The translations under genes and the position numbers were made by a program. From Rhytidiadelphus loreus (lineage: Eukaryota > Streptophyta > Bryopsida > Hypnales > Hylocomiaceae), in NCBI GenBank assembly GCA_947034895.1, contig OX344763.1:17453001-17517000 (forward strand): 64,000 nucleotides of DNA, read 5' to 3'. Of the stretch, positions 1-12,500 are shown one piece after another. How positions within the stretch are numbered: position 1 is the first letter of the stretch; each line of letters starts with the position of its first letter. The notes beneath the pieces were generated by a model, which was not told the origin of the DNA, did not search any database, and saw nothing but the letters and a program-made list of their open reading frames with translations.

Positions 1-584
1 GGTGCTACAACACTGAGTACAACAATTGGACTAATCTGGTCATGTGCGCTTATCTACCTCAGTTTCAGATGTTCACACGTACGTACTCCAGGTACTACGG
101 CACTTTTCTGACCAAGGATTTACCCAGTTTCTATACTTGGCTGTTCGTATGAGCTTCAGTCTTTACGTACAGCAAGACTGAAGGGAAGAGATTGACTTCA
201 ATGCAAGCTCCATTTACAGAAAGAAAGTTCTAGGCTCCATTGAAGCTGTGTAATGCCAAAAATCTACAAGAGGATTAGTAATAATTTGTAGGAAGACGAA
301 TCTTTGAATATCCAAATTCATAACAAACCTAGAAGCCGAGAAGGAGAAATCGCAAGCTCTTGTACATGTCCAATGTGAAAACAACCTGGAAGCCTTGCCG
401 GATGCTCTCGCATATCCAATTCTAATTTCAGCAAACCTGCAAGTCTTGAAGAAGAAATCACAAGCTTTTGTATAAGTTATCTAATTTTGAAAACAAACCT
501 GTGAGTCGAGATATTTTACACCATGCGAACAGTTCTACTAGCACTAGCACCGATTAGGCCAACGCAGCAATTGTCCTTCTTCCG
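1..584. repeat. 5' edge of segmental duplication block A
   Basis: No gene is seen here. Bases 1-130 resemble about 41,790-41,930 (shared 'tctggtcatgtgc' and 'ctatggcacttttctgacca'-like stretches). Bases 190-480 resemble 3,660-3,850 and 45,850-46,030 (shared runs around 'gattagtaataatttgtag' and 'gagaaatcgcaagctcttgta'). This marks the left edge of a block that recurs in direct orientation about 41.4-42.3 kb downstream. Confidence 0.6.
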
Positions 585-3383
585 TAGGAACAACTAAAGC
601 AACCTATGATATTCTTTGCTTTGTATGCACAGATTTCCCACTAAATTTGAGTGGAAATTGTATTCTCTTATTTTTCAGAGATGAAATCACATGTCCTCAT
701 TAGATCCTGAAATTTTCACATTTTTTTGTAGAAATTTGAAGTTACTTTGAATTTTGGAAGAGAAAATGAAAGAGAATTCATAGCAAATACAAAATACACT
801 TAGAAAATCTGGCAGCTTGCTTTTGAAGAGTTTATTTTTGTCATCCAAATTCTAAATCCAAATATGCTTGTGTCTGCGCTCCCAAATGATAGTACTCCCA
901 AGTTCTAATTAAACATCGGTCAAACCCTACTAATGAATTTGAAGGGCCACTGAGGGTATAAGTTATATGGTGCGCTGAGGATGCTCTAAGTACACCTTCC
1001 AGACACGGTAGGATCTTAGCTGCTACAGTCGCTCTGAAACCTATGACCGTTCCAACCCTCACACACGATCGATAGACAGTGCACAGTTCGTGCAACAGTG
1101 TCCGTGCGTGAATTTGACGCGCTTTGACCACTGTTCATCGTCTTCTTTGTGCACCACGTCTCTCTCAGAAAATGCCACCACCTTGCGCAAGTCTGTAACT
1201 CCGGGAGAGACCGGAAGATTGACCTTGTGAATATGGGAGTGTAGATACCAGTCTATGTGCTAAGTGCTTTGTATCCCCTCCATCAGGCCCACAGGCACTC
1301 GCCCGCAGGTTCAAAGTTTTCTTTTGCTGTGGTGTTGAGGGTGGCAGTGATCCTGGAGTTCCTGTGTACCGACAAGGGTTTCGAAATGAGGATGCCGGAG
1401 GTTCTACTTTAAGCGTTCGTTTCGTCTTCCGATCCTGTTTTCTGGGTGGCGGTTGCCTTCGTGATGGCCATGATGTTCAGTCAGAGCTATGGCCTCCCTG
1501 GAGTTGTGACGAGGGCAGCCTGATAAGAACGAGGGTTTTACTGTACGCTACAGTGGAGACCGGCTGCGATCCACTTTCAGCTTAGAAGAAGCTTGACATG
1601 CTTTGTACCCGTAACAAGTACGACTTGATTCTATGTTTCTGGTACCATGTTAATTTAGAGGTCATTTTCAGATCATTGGTTGGTTGGCCGTGTAAGATCT
1701 TTTTGATAAATGCGTGTGAGATTCGTGACAGATCTTGAGAGAATTGTGTTCTTGTGCTTGGTTGTGCAGGTTGAAGAGCATGTTCATGAGCATGGGGTGG
1801 GCATTACAACTGCGAGTCTAATCTAGTGTGAGAGGTGGCAAGTTCTCAACCAGGTGTCCGGTTAAGTGCAGCTTCACCAAGTGGTGGCCAGCTTTTGATT
1901 CCCCAGCCTTCCAGCTCGGCGACTAGCTCGTCTGGATATGGCTGGCGTCGTCGCGTTCCTGCGCTTTCGTTGACACGAGGATCGCTCCGCCACTCGCTTG
2001 CGTGCTCTCCCAGCGATTTGACAGCAATTGGCGAGATACCATTCAAGGTACATTTCAGATACCATTTGACTGTCATTAATATCAACAACACGAAGTGTGG
2101 TGTTATGATCCAAGTAGAATGATGTTAAGTGAGTTGGCAGCATGGCAAGCTCACACTGACTTCAACAAATTTTTCCAATGACAAGTCGTGTCAAATGCAT
2201 TCTTAAGAAGATGTCACTTTGCACATGAACATTTGCATCAACTTCAGGAACGGTCTCAAATGTTTTGTCCATTTTACCATGTAAGGTGTGCTCAAATCAC
2301 AAGTGCCAGTTGATTCAGGCTCTGTGCATGCTGTCTCAAGGTCATTTGATAACTCCGCACTTCAGGACTCAGGAGTGTATGCTACTTGTGGGTATTTGAG
2401 TTTGTGTGGGTTTTTGAAGCTTGCAAGAGTGTGAGAGCTTCCACGGGCTTTAGAGTGCTGGAGTGTGATCTTAAATTTGCTCTCGGTGCATTGGTTTTAA
2501 CTTCCACATTGTTTTATAATGAAGGAAAACTTTGGGTTAATATGAGATTTCTTTTATTCAGCATGATTGGATTTACAAGATTTCGAAGTCCTGGTTCTTG
2601 GCAAATAAATGGGTTCCATTGAGGCTAGGTTATGTGATTTCCAAATGGTTTTCTCCGTTGATAACTAATACTAGACTAGTCTAGATTTTTTTTTGGTACA
2701 ATTCTACAATACTTTGCCATATAAAGTGAAAAGTGCAAACTGAATGATAAATTCACCCATCGTCTTATTTGTACAAATGGCGAGTTTCCGAAAGTGCAAA
2801 GTTGAACTGCTGAGAGCTTTGAAAACTAAGATTGATATAAATCTGTCAAAATCAAATTGGTCGTTTTAACGAAGATAAGTTATTTGTCTTTCAAAATGTG
2901 CTTGTGAGTTGGACCTCCTTGCCTCGAACACCAGAGATGGAAAGGCCTCTGACTCTCAGTTCATGCCAGTAAAATTCCGCATCATCGTCTCCTCAGATTC
3001 AACGGTTCTGTTCAGTCTTTAGTTGAAATTTTTTTGATGAGTTCAGAATTTATGTCATGAATGAACATGTACTGATTTGCAGTCGAAGCAGTGTTTGCTG
3101 CTACTACTTTGCAGGATCTTTACTGTAACTTCATGTCTAGATTGTCATGTTGGTGAACAAGCACACGAGAATTTTATGCTTTCAAATTGATTTCATGATG
3201 TTGAACTTGTTGGACATGACATATTTTCAGTTAATTTGCATGTTCCAATACCTCATGTATTATCCCCTAAATACTGACATCCATATTCTGCAATTTGCAT
3301 GATGTACAAAGTGCTTCAGAGGCATGTTTTGTTCAAATAACTTTCCACATTTCTGATCCCGTGGATGGCGTCTATAAATGCAG

Positions 3384-3560
3384 GGGATTGATCGGCTTCA
3401 ATCCGAATGCAACCCAGCACCTTCCTGCTGCCGTGAATGCCGCATTTCTGACGACATATACGCTGACTACTTGAAGGCTGCTGGTGCTCCGGTGATCCAA
3501 TGCGGTCCCAACTGGTTTTCACCGGATGCTCTTCACAACTTTTTGAATTCTCGATCCCAG
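3384..3560 (+). pseudogene. Orphan exon, frameshifted copy
   Basis: This stretch is bounded by 'aaatgcag' and 'cccag|gtaagg', like an internal exon. It is 177 bp, one base shorter than the intact counterpart at 45,598-45,775 (178 bp). The missing base lies near 'gacgacatatacgctgac' and shifts the frame. Before the shift it reads like the intact copy (GFNPNATQHLPAAVNAAFL); after it, the matching frame continues as YLKAAGAPVIQCGPNWFS. I do not recognise the family. Confidence 0.5.
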
Positions 3561-4356
3561 GTAAGGTTCGTATTCATGTCCCCAATTCCTTCTCTCCGAA
3601 TTCACTTCATAATTGGCTGTTCGGATGAGCTTCAATCTTTACGTACAGCAAGACTGAAAGGAAGGATAACGCAAGATTGACTTCAGTGCAAGATATATTT
3701 ACAGTAAGACAGTTCTGGGCTCCATTGAAGTTCCGTAATACCAGAAATCTACAAGCGGATTAGTAATAATTTGTAGGAAGACGAATCCTTTAATATCCAA
3801 ATTCATTACAAACCGAGAAGCTGAGAAGGAGAAATCGTAAGCTCTTGTATGTCGGGGTGACTGATTTTAAATTTGAACCAATGCAGTAGGAGCATTGGTT
3901 GTAACTTCCATATTGTCTTGTAATGAAGGCAAAATCTGGGTTAATATGAGATTTCTCAGTTTATTGAGCATGATTGGAGAGGAGGCTCGATACAAGCTTG
4001 CTTCTTGGCAAATGCTGTGGGTATGGCAACAAAGTTTTCAAGAGTAGCTCTTGACATACCTTGTGTCGATTGTGCCAAAATCTTGAGTGCTCTAGGAGGG
4101 GGCTGCAGAATCGCTCAGTCATTTACAGTCGCCCCTACAAATGCTGTGAAAATCGTGCAGAAGCAGTTTTGTGTGATGTAGACTTTTTATGTTGAGAATC
4201 GCCCATTCAAAGTGGTTCATTCTAGAATAATTTTAGGGTGGAAAAGGTGATTGTAGTGTATAGTATATAGTAATGAATGAATGAATGATGTACCTCACAC
4301 TGGAAGTGAAGTGTAGTTAATGAGATGCAGTAATTTTTAATTGTACGTTGGAACTA

Positions 4357-4724
4357 AGGTGGAAGCATCCAAAACCGTCAGTTTAAGGAATTCAGCATAC
4401 TTGGAGGCACCATTTCAAGAAATTAATATTTTCGTGGTGTTATCGAGAGAAAATCATGAATTTTCAAAAAAATAAAAGATTTTTCGGACTTGGCATGTAT
4501 TTTCTATGAATTTTCAAAGTTGCAGTCCCCTAGACCACTGGAACCGTCCTGTAGGTGGACCCAAATTTGAATTTTGACAAATTTAGCACTTACCCAATCA
4601 CAGTGAAGAGAGGAGAAAACTTTATGACACATTTCAAGGATCATTCAATAAAAGTCTAGGGATGGTTTATTGTCCATCTAGGAACAAAGATTAGGTACAG
4701 GTGTGGTATTGGGTGTTTCCACCT
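4357..4724. mobile_element. MITE, AGGTRG family, TA target duplication
   Basis: A 368-bp element with terminal inverted repeats: AGGTGGAAGCATCCAAAACC at the left, and GGTATTGGGTGTTTCCACCT at the right as its imperfect reverse complement. It is flanked by TA on both sides. It has no coding capacity. It belongs to the same family as the elements at 26,081, 38,825, 39,349, 39,834, 40,296 and 40,711. The TA duplication suggests mobilisation by a Tc1/mariner-type transposase, which is inference. Confidence 0.75.
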
Positions 4725-5125
4725 TAAATTGAATTTAGAGAGTGCCACGAACACTTTAAGTTGTCATTTGATCCATTCACTGTTGTTTTTATATTCTTTA
4801 CAACTACAGTCTATGTGCGTAATGAGTGACTAATGCACTTTTGCCTTATAAAAATCGCAAAAAATTCATTTTTACTGCAAATTTTCTGAAAAAAAATGGA
4901 ATAACAGCTCCTCTTCTTTCTCTAGCCATGAATAAAAAAATTACATACTTTCGATTTCACTAGCTTTCCCAAACAGGACTATCTTTCCTTACATGCACCA
5001 TTATTGAGCCTTCTACCTTAGGAGCTGTGAATCGGGAGATATGGGTGTGAATGTAACCGGGAATTGGGAGTAGTATTAAGGTAGTGAAGTGTCACGGACA
5101 TATACCAATTGTCATTCTTCCGTAG

Positions 5126-7527
5126 GAACAACTAAAGTAGCCTATGCCCGTGAAACGAGCCTGGATTTTCTTTGCTTTGTATGCGCAGATTTCCCACTAC
5201 ATTTGAGTGGAAATTATATTCTTTTATTTTCCAGAGATGAAATCACATGTCCTCTATAGGTCCTGAAATTTTCACAGTTTCTTTTTTTCAAAGTTTGAAA
5301 TTACTTTGAATTTTGGAAGAAAAAATGAAAGAGAACTCATATCAAATACTTTGTACGAAATACACTTAAAATATCTGAAAATTTTAACAGTCTTGGGCGT
5401 GATTTGTTTCGGCCTCTATAGTTTTTGTCTTGTAGCTTGCTTTTTGAAGGAATTTATTTTTGTCATCCAAATTCTAAATCCAAATATATTTGTGTCTATT
5501 TAACCTTGTAAGGATGCAACCCCCATGACCATGGAGTCACCAAAATTCCCCGATTATTGGACCAATAGGTGCATTCTCTTTTTCTATAGTTAGTAGCGTC
5601 TTTAGTTAGATTCACCAAATAGTTAAAGTGCTTCTCCAACTCAAATTATTCATCAGTCAAAAGTTAAGAATGAATTTGGAGGGGGCCCTGCGGATGCTCT
5701 AAGAGTCTAATCAGTATTCCTTCCACCCACAAACCTATGACTGTGCGAACCCTCACTCAGGATCGATATTACACAGTTCGTCCAACACTGTTGGTGTGGA
5801 AGTTTGACGCGCTCTGAGCATTGATCTTCTTCTTTCACAGTGTGACGCGCTTTGAGCACTGTTCTTCTTCTTCCACAAAGTCCCTCTCAGAAAATTCCAC
5901 CACTTTGCTTGAGTCTGTGCTTCCAGGAGAGATCGGAAGATTGAACTTGTGAATACGTGAGTCTAGTTACTGGGAGGATAAGTGCTAAATGCTTTGTATC
6001 TCCTGCATTGGATCCACAGACACTCAGCTGCGGGCTCAAAGTTTTCTTTCACCCCTGCGTTGAAGGTGGCAGCGATCCCTGGAGCTCCTGTGTACTGACA
6101 AGGGTTTCGGAATGACGATGCCAGGGGCGCTACATTAGGCCTTGCTTCGTGTTCCGACCTTGTCTACTAGGTGGCGGTTGCCTTCATGCTGGCCTTGATG
6201 TTCACTCAGAGCTATGGGTTCCCTGGAGGTTTGACGAGGGCAGCTTGATCCAGAACGAGGGTTTCACTGTACAATACAGTGGCGTTGAGCTTTGATCCCC
6301 ATTCAACTTAGAGGAAGAGCTTGTAATGCTTGGTATGCGTAACAAGTACGTCTTGATTCTTTGTTGGTGATACCATTTTCAAATCATTTGCTGGTTGGTC
6401 ATTCAAAATCTTTTTACTGAATGGGTGTGAGATTTATGACAGATTTTGAGAGAATTGTGTTTTTGTGCTTGGTTGTGCAGGTTGCAGATGTTGTTCATAG
6501 GCATGGGTTGGGCATTAAAACTTTGAGTCTAATCTAAATGTGAGGTTAGAGTTGACAAGTTCTCAACCAAGTGTTTGGCTCCGTCCAACTTCACCAAGTG
6601 GTGGCCTGCTTTAGACTCCCCAGCCTTGAAGCTTGGCGACTCGTTTGGATATGGCGGGCATCGTCACGCTCCTGCGCTTCCGTTGACACGAGGATCGCTC
6701 CGCCACCCGTTTGTGTGCTCTTCCAGCGATTTGCCAGCAATTGGCGAGATGTTCATTTGCCAGACTGTAAATTCTATTTAAGGTACTGCTGCATGAAGTA
6801 CATCTCTGACGGTCATTAATATCAACAACACAAAGTGTGGTGTGATCATTCCAAGTAGAATGATGTCAAGTGAGTTTGCTGTATTGCAAGGTTTTGGCTT
6901 CAACAAATGTTTCTAGTGACAAGTCGTGTCAAATGCACTCTTAAGAAGATGTAACTTTGCACATGAAAATTTGCGTCAACAATTAGGAACAGTCTCAAAT
7001 GTTTGGTCCGTTTTACCAGTAAGGTGTGCCCAAATCACAAGTGCCAGTTGACTCAGGCTCTGTGCATACTGGCTCAAGGTCATTTGATAACTCCGCAATT
7101 TAGCATTCAGGAGTGTACGCTATTTACGGGTATTTGAGTTTGTGTGGGTTTTTGAAGATTGCAAGAGTGTGAGAACTTTCATGGGCTTTAGAGTGCTGGA
7201 GTGTGATCTTAAATTTGCACTTGGTGCATTGGTTTTAACTTCCACATTGTCTTATAATGAATGCAGAAATTGGGTTAATATGAGATTTCTTTTATTGTTC
7301 ATTATCGGAGAGGAGGCCTGATCACAGATTTAGAAGGTTTGGTTCTTAGCAAAGACTGAGGGTATGGCAACAAAGTTTTTGAGAGTAGCTCTTGACATAG
7401 CTTGTGTTGATTGTGCCAAAATCTTTGAGTGCTAGGAGCTGTGAATTGCGAATGTAACTGGGTATTGGGGGTAGTATTACTTAAGGCTGCGAAGTGCCAT
7501 GGACGTACACCAATTGTCATTCTTCTG
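5126..7527 (+). repeat. Tandem module A2
   Basis: Second tandem module, about 2.4 kb, between 'aggaacaactaaag' at about 5,125 and 'aggaacaactagaatag' at about 7,528. It repeats the segment order of A1 but lacks the orphan exon. Its closest relative is B2 (about 46,329-48,947), which it follows segment by segment. The longest frames are 65-82 codons and none is convincing. I see no functional gene in it. Confidence 0.6.
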
Positions 7528-8640
7528 TAGGAACAACTAGAATAGCCTATGACTTTGAAATGATCCTCAATATTCTTTGCTTTGTATGCACAGATTTCCC
7601 ACTACATTTGAGTGCAAATTGTATTCTTTTATTTTTCAAAGATGAAATCATGTCTTCTATAGGTTTTTGATCATTTCACTTTGCAAAAATCTGAAATTAC
7701 TTTGAATTTTGGAAGAAAAAATGAAAGAGAACTCCTATCAAATACAAAATACACTTGGAAAATTTGAACATTTTTGCATTCTTGGGTATGATTTGTTGAG
7801 GCCTCTATGATTTTTGTCCTATAGCTTACTTTTGAAGGGGTTTATTTTTGTCATTCAAATTCTAAATCCAAATATACTTTTGTCTATTTAAAGTACTTCT
7901 TGATGCACTAACAATTAGAGGCAACTTATGATTGTGTGAACCTTCACACATGATTGAAAGTGCCATGGAGGAAAGTGCATCCAATAGTTTTCACGCAAGA
8001 GTTTGACTTGCTTTAAACCCTATTCATCTTCCTTGTGCACCATAGAGACTAGAGGATTGAACTTGTGAACATGGGAGTGTAGATAGTAGACTAAGTGTGA
8101 AGTGCTTTGTATCTCTTGCATCAAGTCCATAAGCACCTATTCATGAGTTCAAAGTTCTCTTTTACAATGTTGTTGAAGATGGCAATGATCCTTGGAGCTC
8201 ATGCGTATTGACAAGGGTTTCGAAATGACAAAGTCACAAGTGCTACATCATGCCTTCGTTTATTTTCCAATCCTATTTTCTGGGTGGCGGCCAATTGCCT
8301 TCATGTTACCCATGATGTTTAATCAATGCTATAGATTCTTGGAGTTGTGACGAGGGCAACTTGATCTAGAACAAAGGTTTCATTGTATAGTATTGTAGAA
8401 TCCAACTTTGATCCGCATTCAACTCAAAGGAAGAATTTGACATGTTTGGTATGTGTAACAAGTACGCCTGGATTTTCTTTATTTTTGATACCATGTTTAT
8501 TTTAGAGGCCATTTTTAGGTTGGTGGTCTATTTGAGAACCTTTTTGTTGAATGGGTGGGTGAGATTTGTGACAATTCTTGAGAGAATTGTGTTTTTGTGC
8601 TTGGTTGTGTAGGTTGTAGAGCATGTTCATGAGCCACCAC
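7528..8640 (+). repeat. Tandem module A3, runs into the HNL1 upstream region
   Basis: Third and most diverged module. It keeps the landmarks 'tttcccactacatttgagtg', 'gattgtgtgaaccttcacaca', 'acaagggtttcgaaatgac' and 'cttggttgtgtaggttgtagagcatgttcatgag'. After the last landmark the sequence leaves the module and continues as the unique upstream region of HNL1. The counterpart is B3 (about 48,948-50,050) before HNL2. The 5' region of the HNL genes therefore derives partly from the module. Confidence 0.55.
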
Positions 8641-9512
8641 TTTCCTTTGAGTGATGTTTGATGTTGACTAAACATTGCCTCGAAGACAAAGTTAGTGTGG
8701 ACTTGGCTTGCAAGTGAAGGTATTATCATTTTTTGATATGATTGGTTTGAATGCTTTGGGGGCACTAATTGTGGAGACTTATGTAGGAAACATGTCAAGT
8801 GGAATATGTAGTATTTTGTTGTTGTTGTTTACTTTTCAAATTGTGAACCAATGCCAGTTGATCTATTGAATTATTTTGTGTGGTATGTTGTGGGAAGTTT
8901 AGTTCATATTGTGACACTGAGTAGAATTGTTAAGTTAGATGTTGAGAAGCTAGATTTTATCATGTAAATTCCATGCGGAGCATGTTGTATTTACATTGAA
9001 TGCTAGGTATTGAAGCCCCCTTTGAAATGTATTTGGGTTTGGTAAGGTAGCGAATATATGAACCATTTTGAGCTTGTGGGAGATTGAGTCTAGGAGCTTT
9101 TTTTTTGTGTACTCAAGTCTTCTTTTCTCATGTGATATAAATTATCTTTGGTATAGAATTGCTTTTCTTGAAAGGAATATAGGTTTATTGAGTTCCACCT
9201 TTGAGGTTTCAATTTGAAAGTGTGGATTAACTTGTGAAGCATTGGCACCCAACTGCAAAGCATAAGTGGACTAGGCTATGTCTTTTCATGGCATCTTAGC
9301 GATGGTTGGAAGGAAATTTTGATAATTTAATTTTAGCATTGGAATTCATTGCCACATGCACATTCTTCAAAGTAATTGTTTGAGTTCTTTCATTGAAATA
9401 ATTGAGCCTTTTTGAGCTTGTAGAAATGAAGGCAATTGCTCTTAGTATATGAAGTCATGGATTTCGCTCATGTAATGGCACTTTGTGCTTTTTGTAAATC
9501 ATTGTTTTGTAG
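8641..9512 (+). other. HNL1 upstream/5' intron region
   Basis: No coding region is recognised. It is largely collinear with 50,050-50,887 before HNL2, apart from a short stretch near 9,350-9,390 missing from the HNL2 copy. It ends in a good splice acceptor (ttgttttgtag) before the first recognisable HNL1 exon. It may hold the promoter and 5' UTR introns of HNL1, but no TATA box or start site can be assigned with confidence. Confidence 0.4.
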
Positions 9513-9575
9513 GATACACAAAGCACTCGTGTGGAAAGGAGATTGGTATGTGCAATTGTTGTTGTAAGATATACA

Positions 9576-12500
9576 ATGGATCGAGTAGTTAGCAAACTTC
9601 CTCATGGAGAAAAGGTAAGCTTTTTTTTGCTTCTAATCACAAGTCTTGCACATGTCAATATATTTGATAAACATTGACACCTTATTTGATTTTGCCACGT
9701 TGTATTTTATGTTATGAAAGTCCTTGTTTTTCTAAAGTTTGATCCATCATATGTGTTTTGGGATGCAGTTGTGTGATTCTATCTTTCTCTTCTATCAACC
9801 TAAAGTATCAGTTCAATTGGAGGTGGTGTTTGTTCACGGATTGGAACATTGTACTTGTGGAGATGCATATTGGAAGACTTGGTTGGCTCGAGATAATAAA
9901 CCAAACAACATTTGGCCCATGACATGGCTCCCGGATGAGTTCCCCTCTGCAAAAGTCTTTGCATTGAAATATGATGCCAGTATAAAGCAAACTGCCACAG
10001 ATGGAAGGATGGACTTGTTTCTTGTAGGAGAAAAGCTTGTACAAGAAATGTTGATATTTGGTGAAATTGGACAAAATGGAGTCCCGGTAGTGTTTGTTTG
10101 TCATGGGTTTGGTGGCTTGTTGGCTAAGCAAATTGTTACAAGTGCCAAGAATTGTTCTTCACAAGACTTCAAGGCTCAAAATCTATTGAAGAACATTGGG
10201 GCAATTTTGTTTTATTCAACCCCCCATCGTGGATCACATCTTGCCAAGTTTTCGTCTTTCTTTTATAGGATTTGGGGTGGTGGGGAGGGTCCCTTATTGG
10301 AGAATTTGGAAGTGTTAAGCACAAATATAAGTCGCCTTAGCCAAGACTTTGTACAAGTTGCTATGGAGAACTCTTGGTATTTTGCGTCAGCAGCTGAGAC
10401 ACATGTAACAAAACAAGTAAGTCACTACTAGATTGTATTGGCTTTGGTTTCTTTGAGGTTAAATATAGTTGTAATTGTGTCAATGGTTGTAATTTTTTTA
10501 TCCATGCTTCATCTTCTAATATGAGTAATTTGTGTCATATTGGATAGTTTGGTGAAGTGGTGGTGGATGAGGCATCTTCAAGATTTGAACTTGGTAGTTA
10601 CCTTGCCCTAAACGATGATCACTTTGATGTTGTGAGACCCAAAACCAAGAATAGTTCTAGCTATTTATGGTTGACTAAATGCATAAAGAAGGTCTTGGAT
10701 CAATATACAAATTTATTTGTTGTTGAAGTAGATAACCTTGTCCCTGATAGTTTTGTGAGATTGGCAAAACAAGAGGAGACCATCAAAAGAAAACTACAAG
10801 AAGTATCTATTGTAGGATTGGTTGGCATGGGAGGTATTGGAAAGACAACATTGGCAAAAGCAATGTACCAATCAATATGCACAGATTTTGATAATAGTTG
10901 TTATCTAGACGATATAAAATCAAAGGCAAACTTGGATGACTTGTTGATTATATTGCTACAAAGTTTTGGAATCAAGGATAGAAAAACAAGTTGTATTGTA
11001 GAACGAAGTGGCTTGCAAGACTGCAAGAAGAGTTTGGTGGAAGATTTGAAGACGTATGTGCAACAACATAAAGTATTGGTGGTCATGGATGATGTAGGGA
11101 CTGAAGAGAACTTTGGTAGTTTGTTGATGGATATGGATTTCTTGAATGGAAACAAGGAGTCCAAAGTAATTGTCACATGTAGGAATTGGCAAGTGTTGAA
11201 GGATTATGTCCAAAAGAGCGGCAAATATGAGGTGGAGCCTATGAGGTGTGGCGAAGATACTAAATTGTTTGTTTATCATACATTTAAGGGAGCTACAACT
11301 TTGGAGCAAAGGCGTGAAAAACTACTTCATTTTTTGTCCAAGGATTCCTCAGAAGACTTAATTGATAAGTTTGAAAACAAGTGTGATGTTGTTGTGAAGG
11401 CTTGTGGTGGATTGCCATTAAGCCTTGAAGTAATGGGTTGTTGCTTGGGAGGCTATCTAATGGATGATGATCTATCAAGCAAAGATTGTTTGGATTATTG
11501 GAGTGGGGCATTGGAGAAATTGAAGTGTGCTGAGCCTTTACAAGGGGGAGTTGACAATGATAGGCTTTGGAAGGTATTGCAAATAAGTTATGATTGCTTA
11601 CATGTAAACGAAAAAAACATATTCTTGGATATTGCATGTTTCTTTTGTGATTCATTACGATATGGTGAACAAACATTGGTACGGGTATGGGGAGGCAAGT
11701 CTTCAAAGTTGATTGAGTTCAAAAATTTGAAAGAGAGATGTTTGGTCAAGATCAATGAGGAAGATGAAAGTGTGACCATGCATGACCAATTGCATGATAT
11801 GGGTCGCAACATTGTAAGGCAACAATGTGAAGGAGTCTTGAGTAAAATGACTAGATTATGGGCCTTTGAGGATGTAAGCAAGCTTTTGCAAAGCAATGAG
11901 GTAATTCTATATCATTTGATTTGTTGATTGAAGTTATTCAATGTTTTCTAACTTCCAACATCACTAATAGGATTTTATTCTGGATATGTAACTTCTTCTC
12001 TTTGCTATTGGCAGATAACATTTCAAGAGATACAAGGTTTGTCATTAGATGAATGGGGTATAACATCAACGATCAATATGGAAGATAAATTAAGTGGGAC
12101 TAAAAAAGTACAAAAGATTAGCAAGCAAAAGGGATTTTATTTGGATTGTCGTGTGATGAGGCTGTTAAGCCTTCACGAAGTGGAGGAGGATCTTATTAAA
12201 GCTATTAGTATCAAGGATTCATCATGTATTCAGTGGCTTTGTTTGAAGGGAATTTACATCTCCAAATTGCCGAAGTTTGTGCAAGATTGTAAAAATCTAT
12301 GTGTTTTAGACATGAGGGATTGTAGATATTTGAAGAAACTTGATGAGTCAATTGCAAACTTGGTCAACTTATTGGAGCTTAATCTTTCTAAGAGCTTGAA
12401 CCTTGTGAGTCTACCGAATTCCCTTGGTGAAATGGTGAAATTAACTAGACTTGATCTCTCTAGTTGCCAGAGACTTACAAGTCTACCAAATTCCATTGGC

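Larger units (their letters stand above)
585..5125 (+). repeat. Tandem module A1 (decayed, gene-like, non-coding)
   Basis: This is the first of three head-to-tail modules upstream of HNL1. It runs from one 'aggaacaactaaag' landmark to the next. In order it carries: a 'tttcccactaaatttgagtgg' segment; a 'tgaccgt..aaccctcacac' segment; a 'cctgtgtaccgacaagggtttc' segment; a splice-acceptor-like 'cttggttgtgcagg' followed by 'catgttcatgagcatggg'; a segment ending in 'gtcattaatatcaacaacac'; an orphan exon at 3,384-3,560; and a 'gtatggcaacaaagtttt' segment. Only short frames remain open (96, 73, 95 and 100 codons) and the conserved segments are stopped in all frames somewhere. Counterparts are A2, A3, B1-B3 and the copy at 32,220. 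It probably descends from a real multi-exon gene that I do not recognise. Confidence 0.6.

Noticed and set aside
841..1131. 96-codon minus-strand frame in module A1
   Set aside because: The matching stretches in modules A2, B1, B2 and C do not keep the frame, so it is not conserved as protein.
10700..11896. Minus-strand frames opposite the HNL1 NB-ARC exon (60-137 codons)
   Set aside because: They lie wholly inside a strongly supported coding exon on the other strand and recur at the same place in HNL2.
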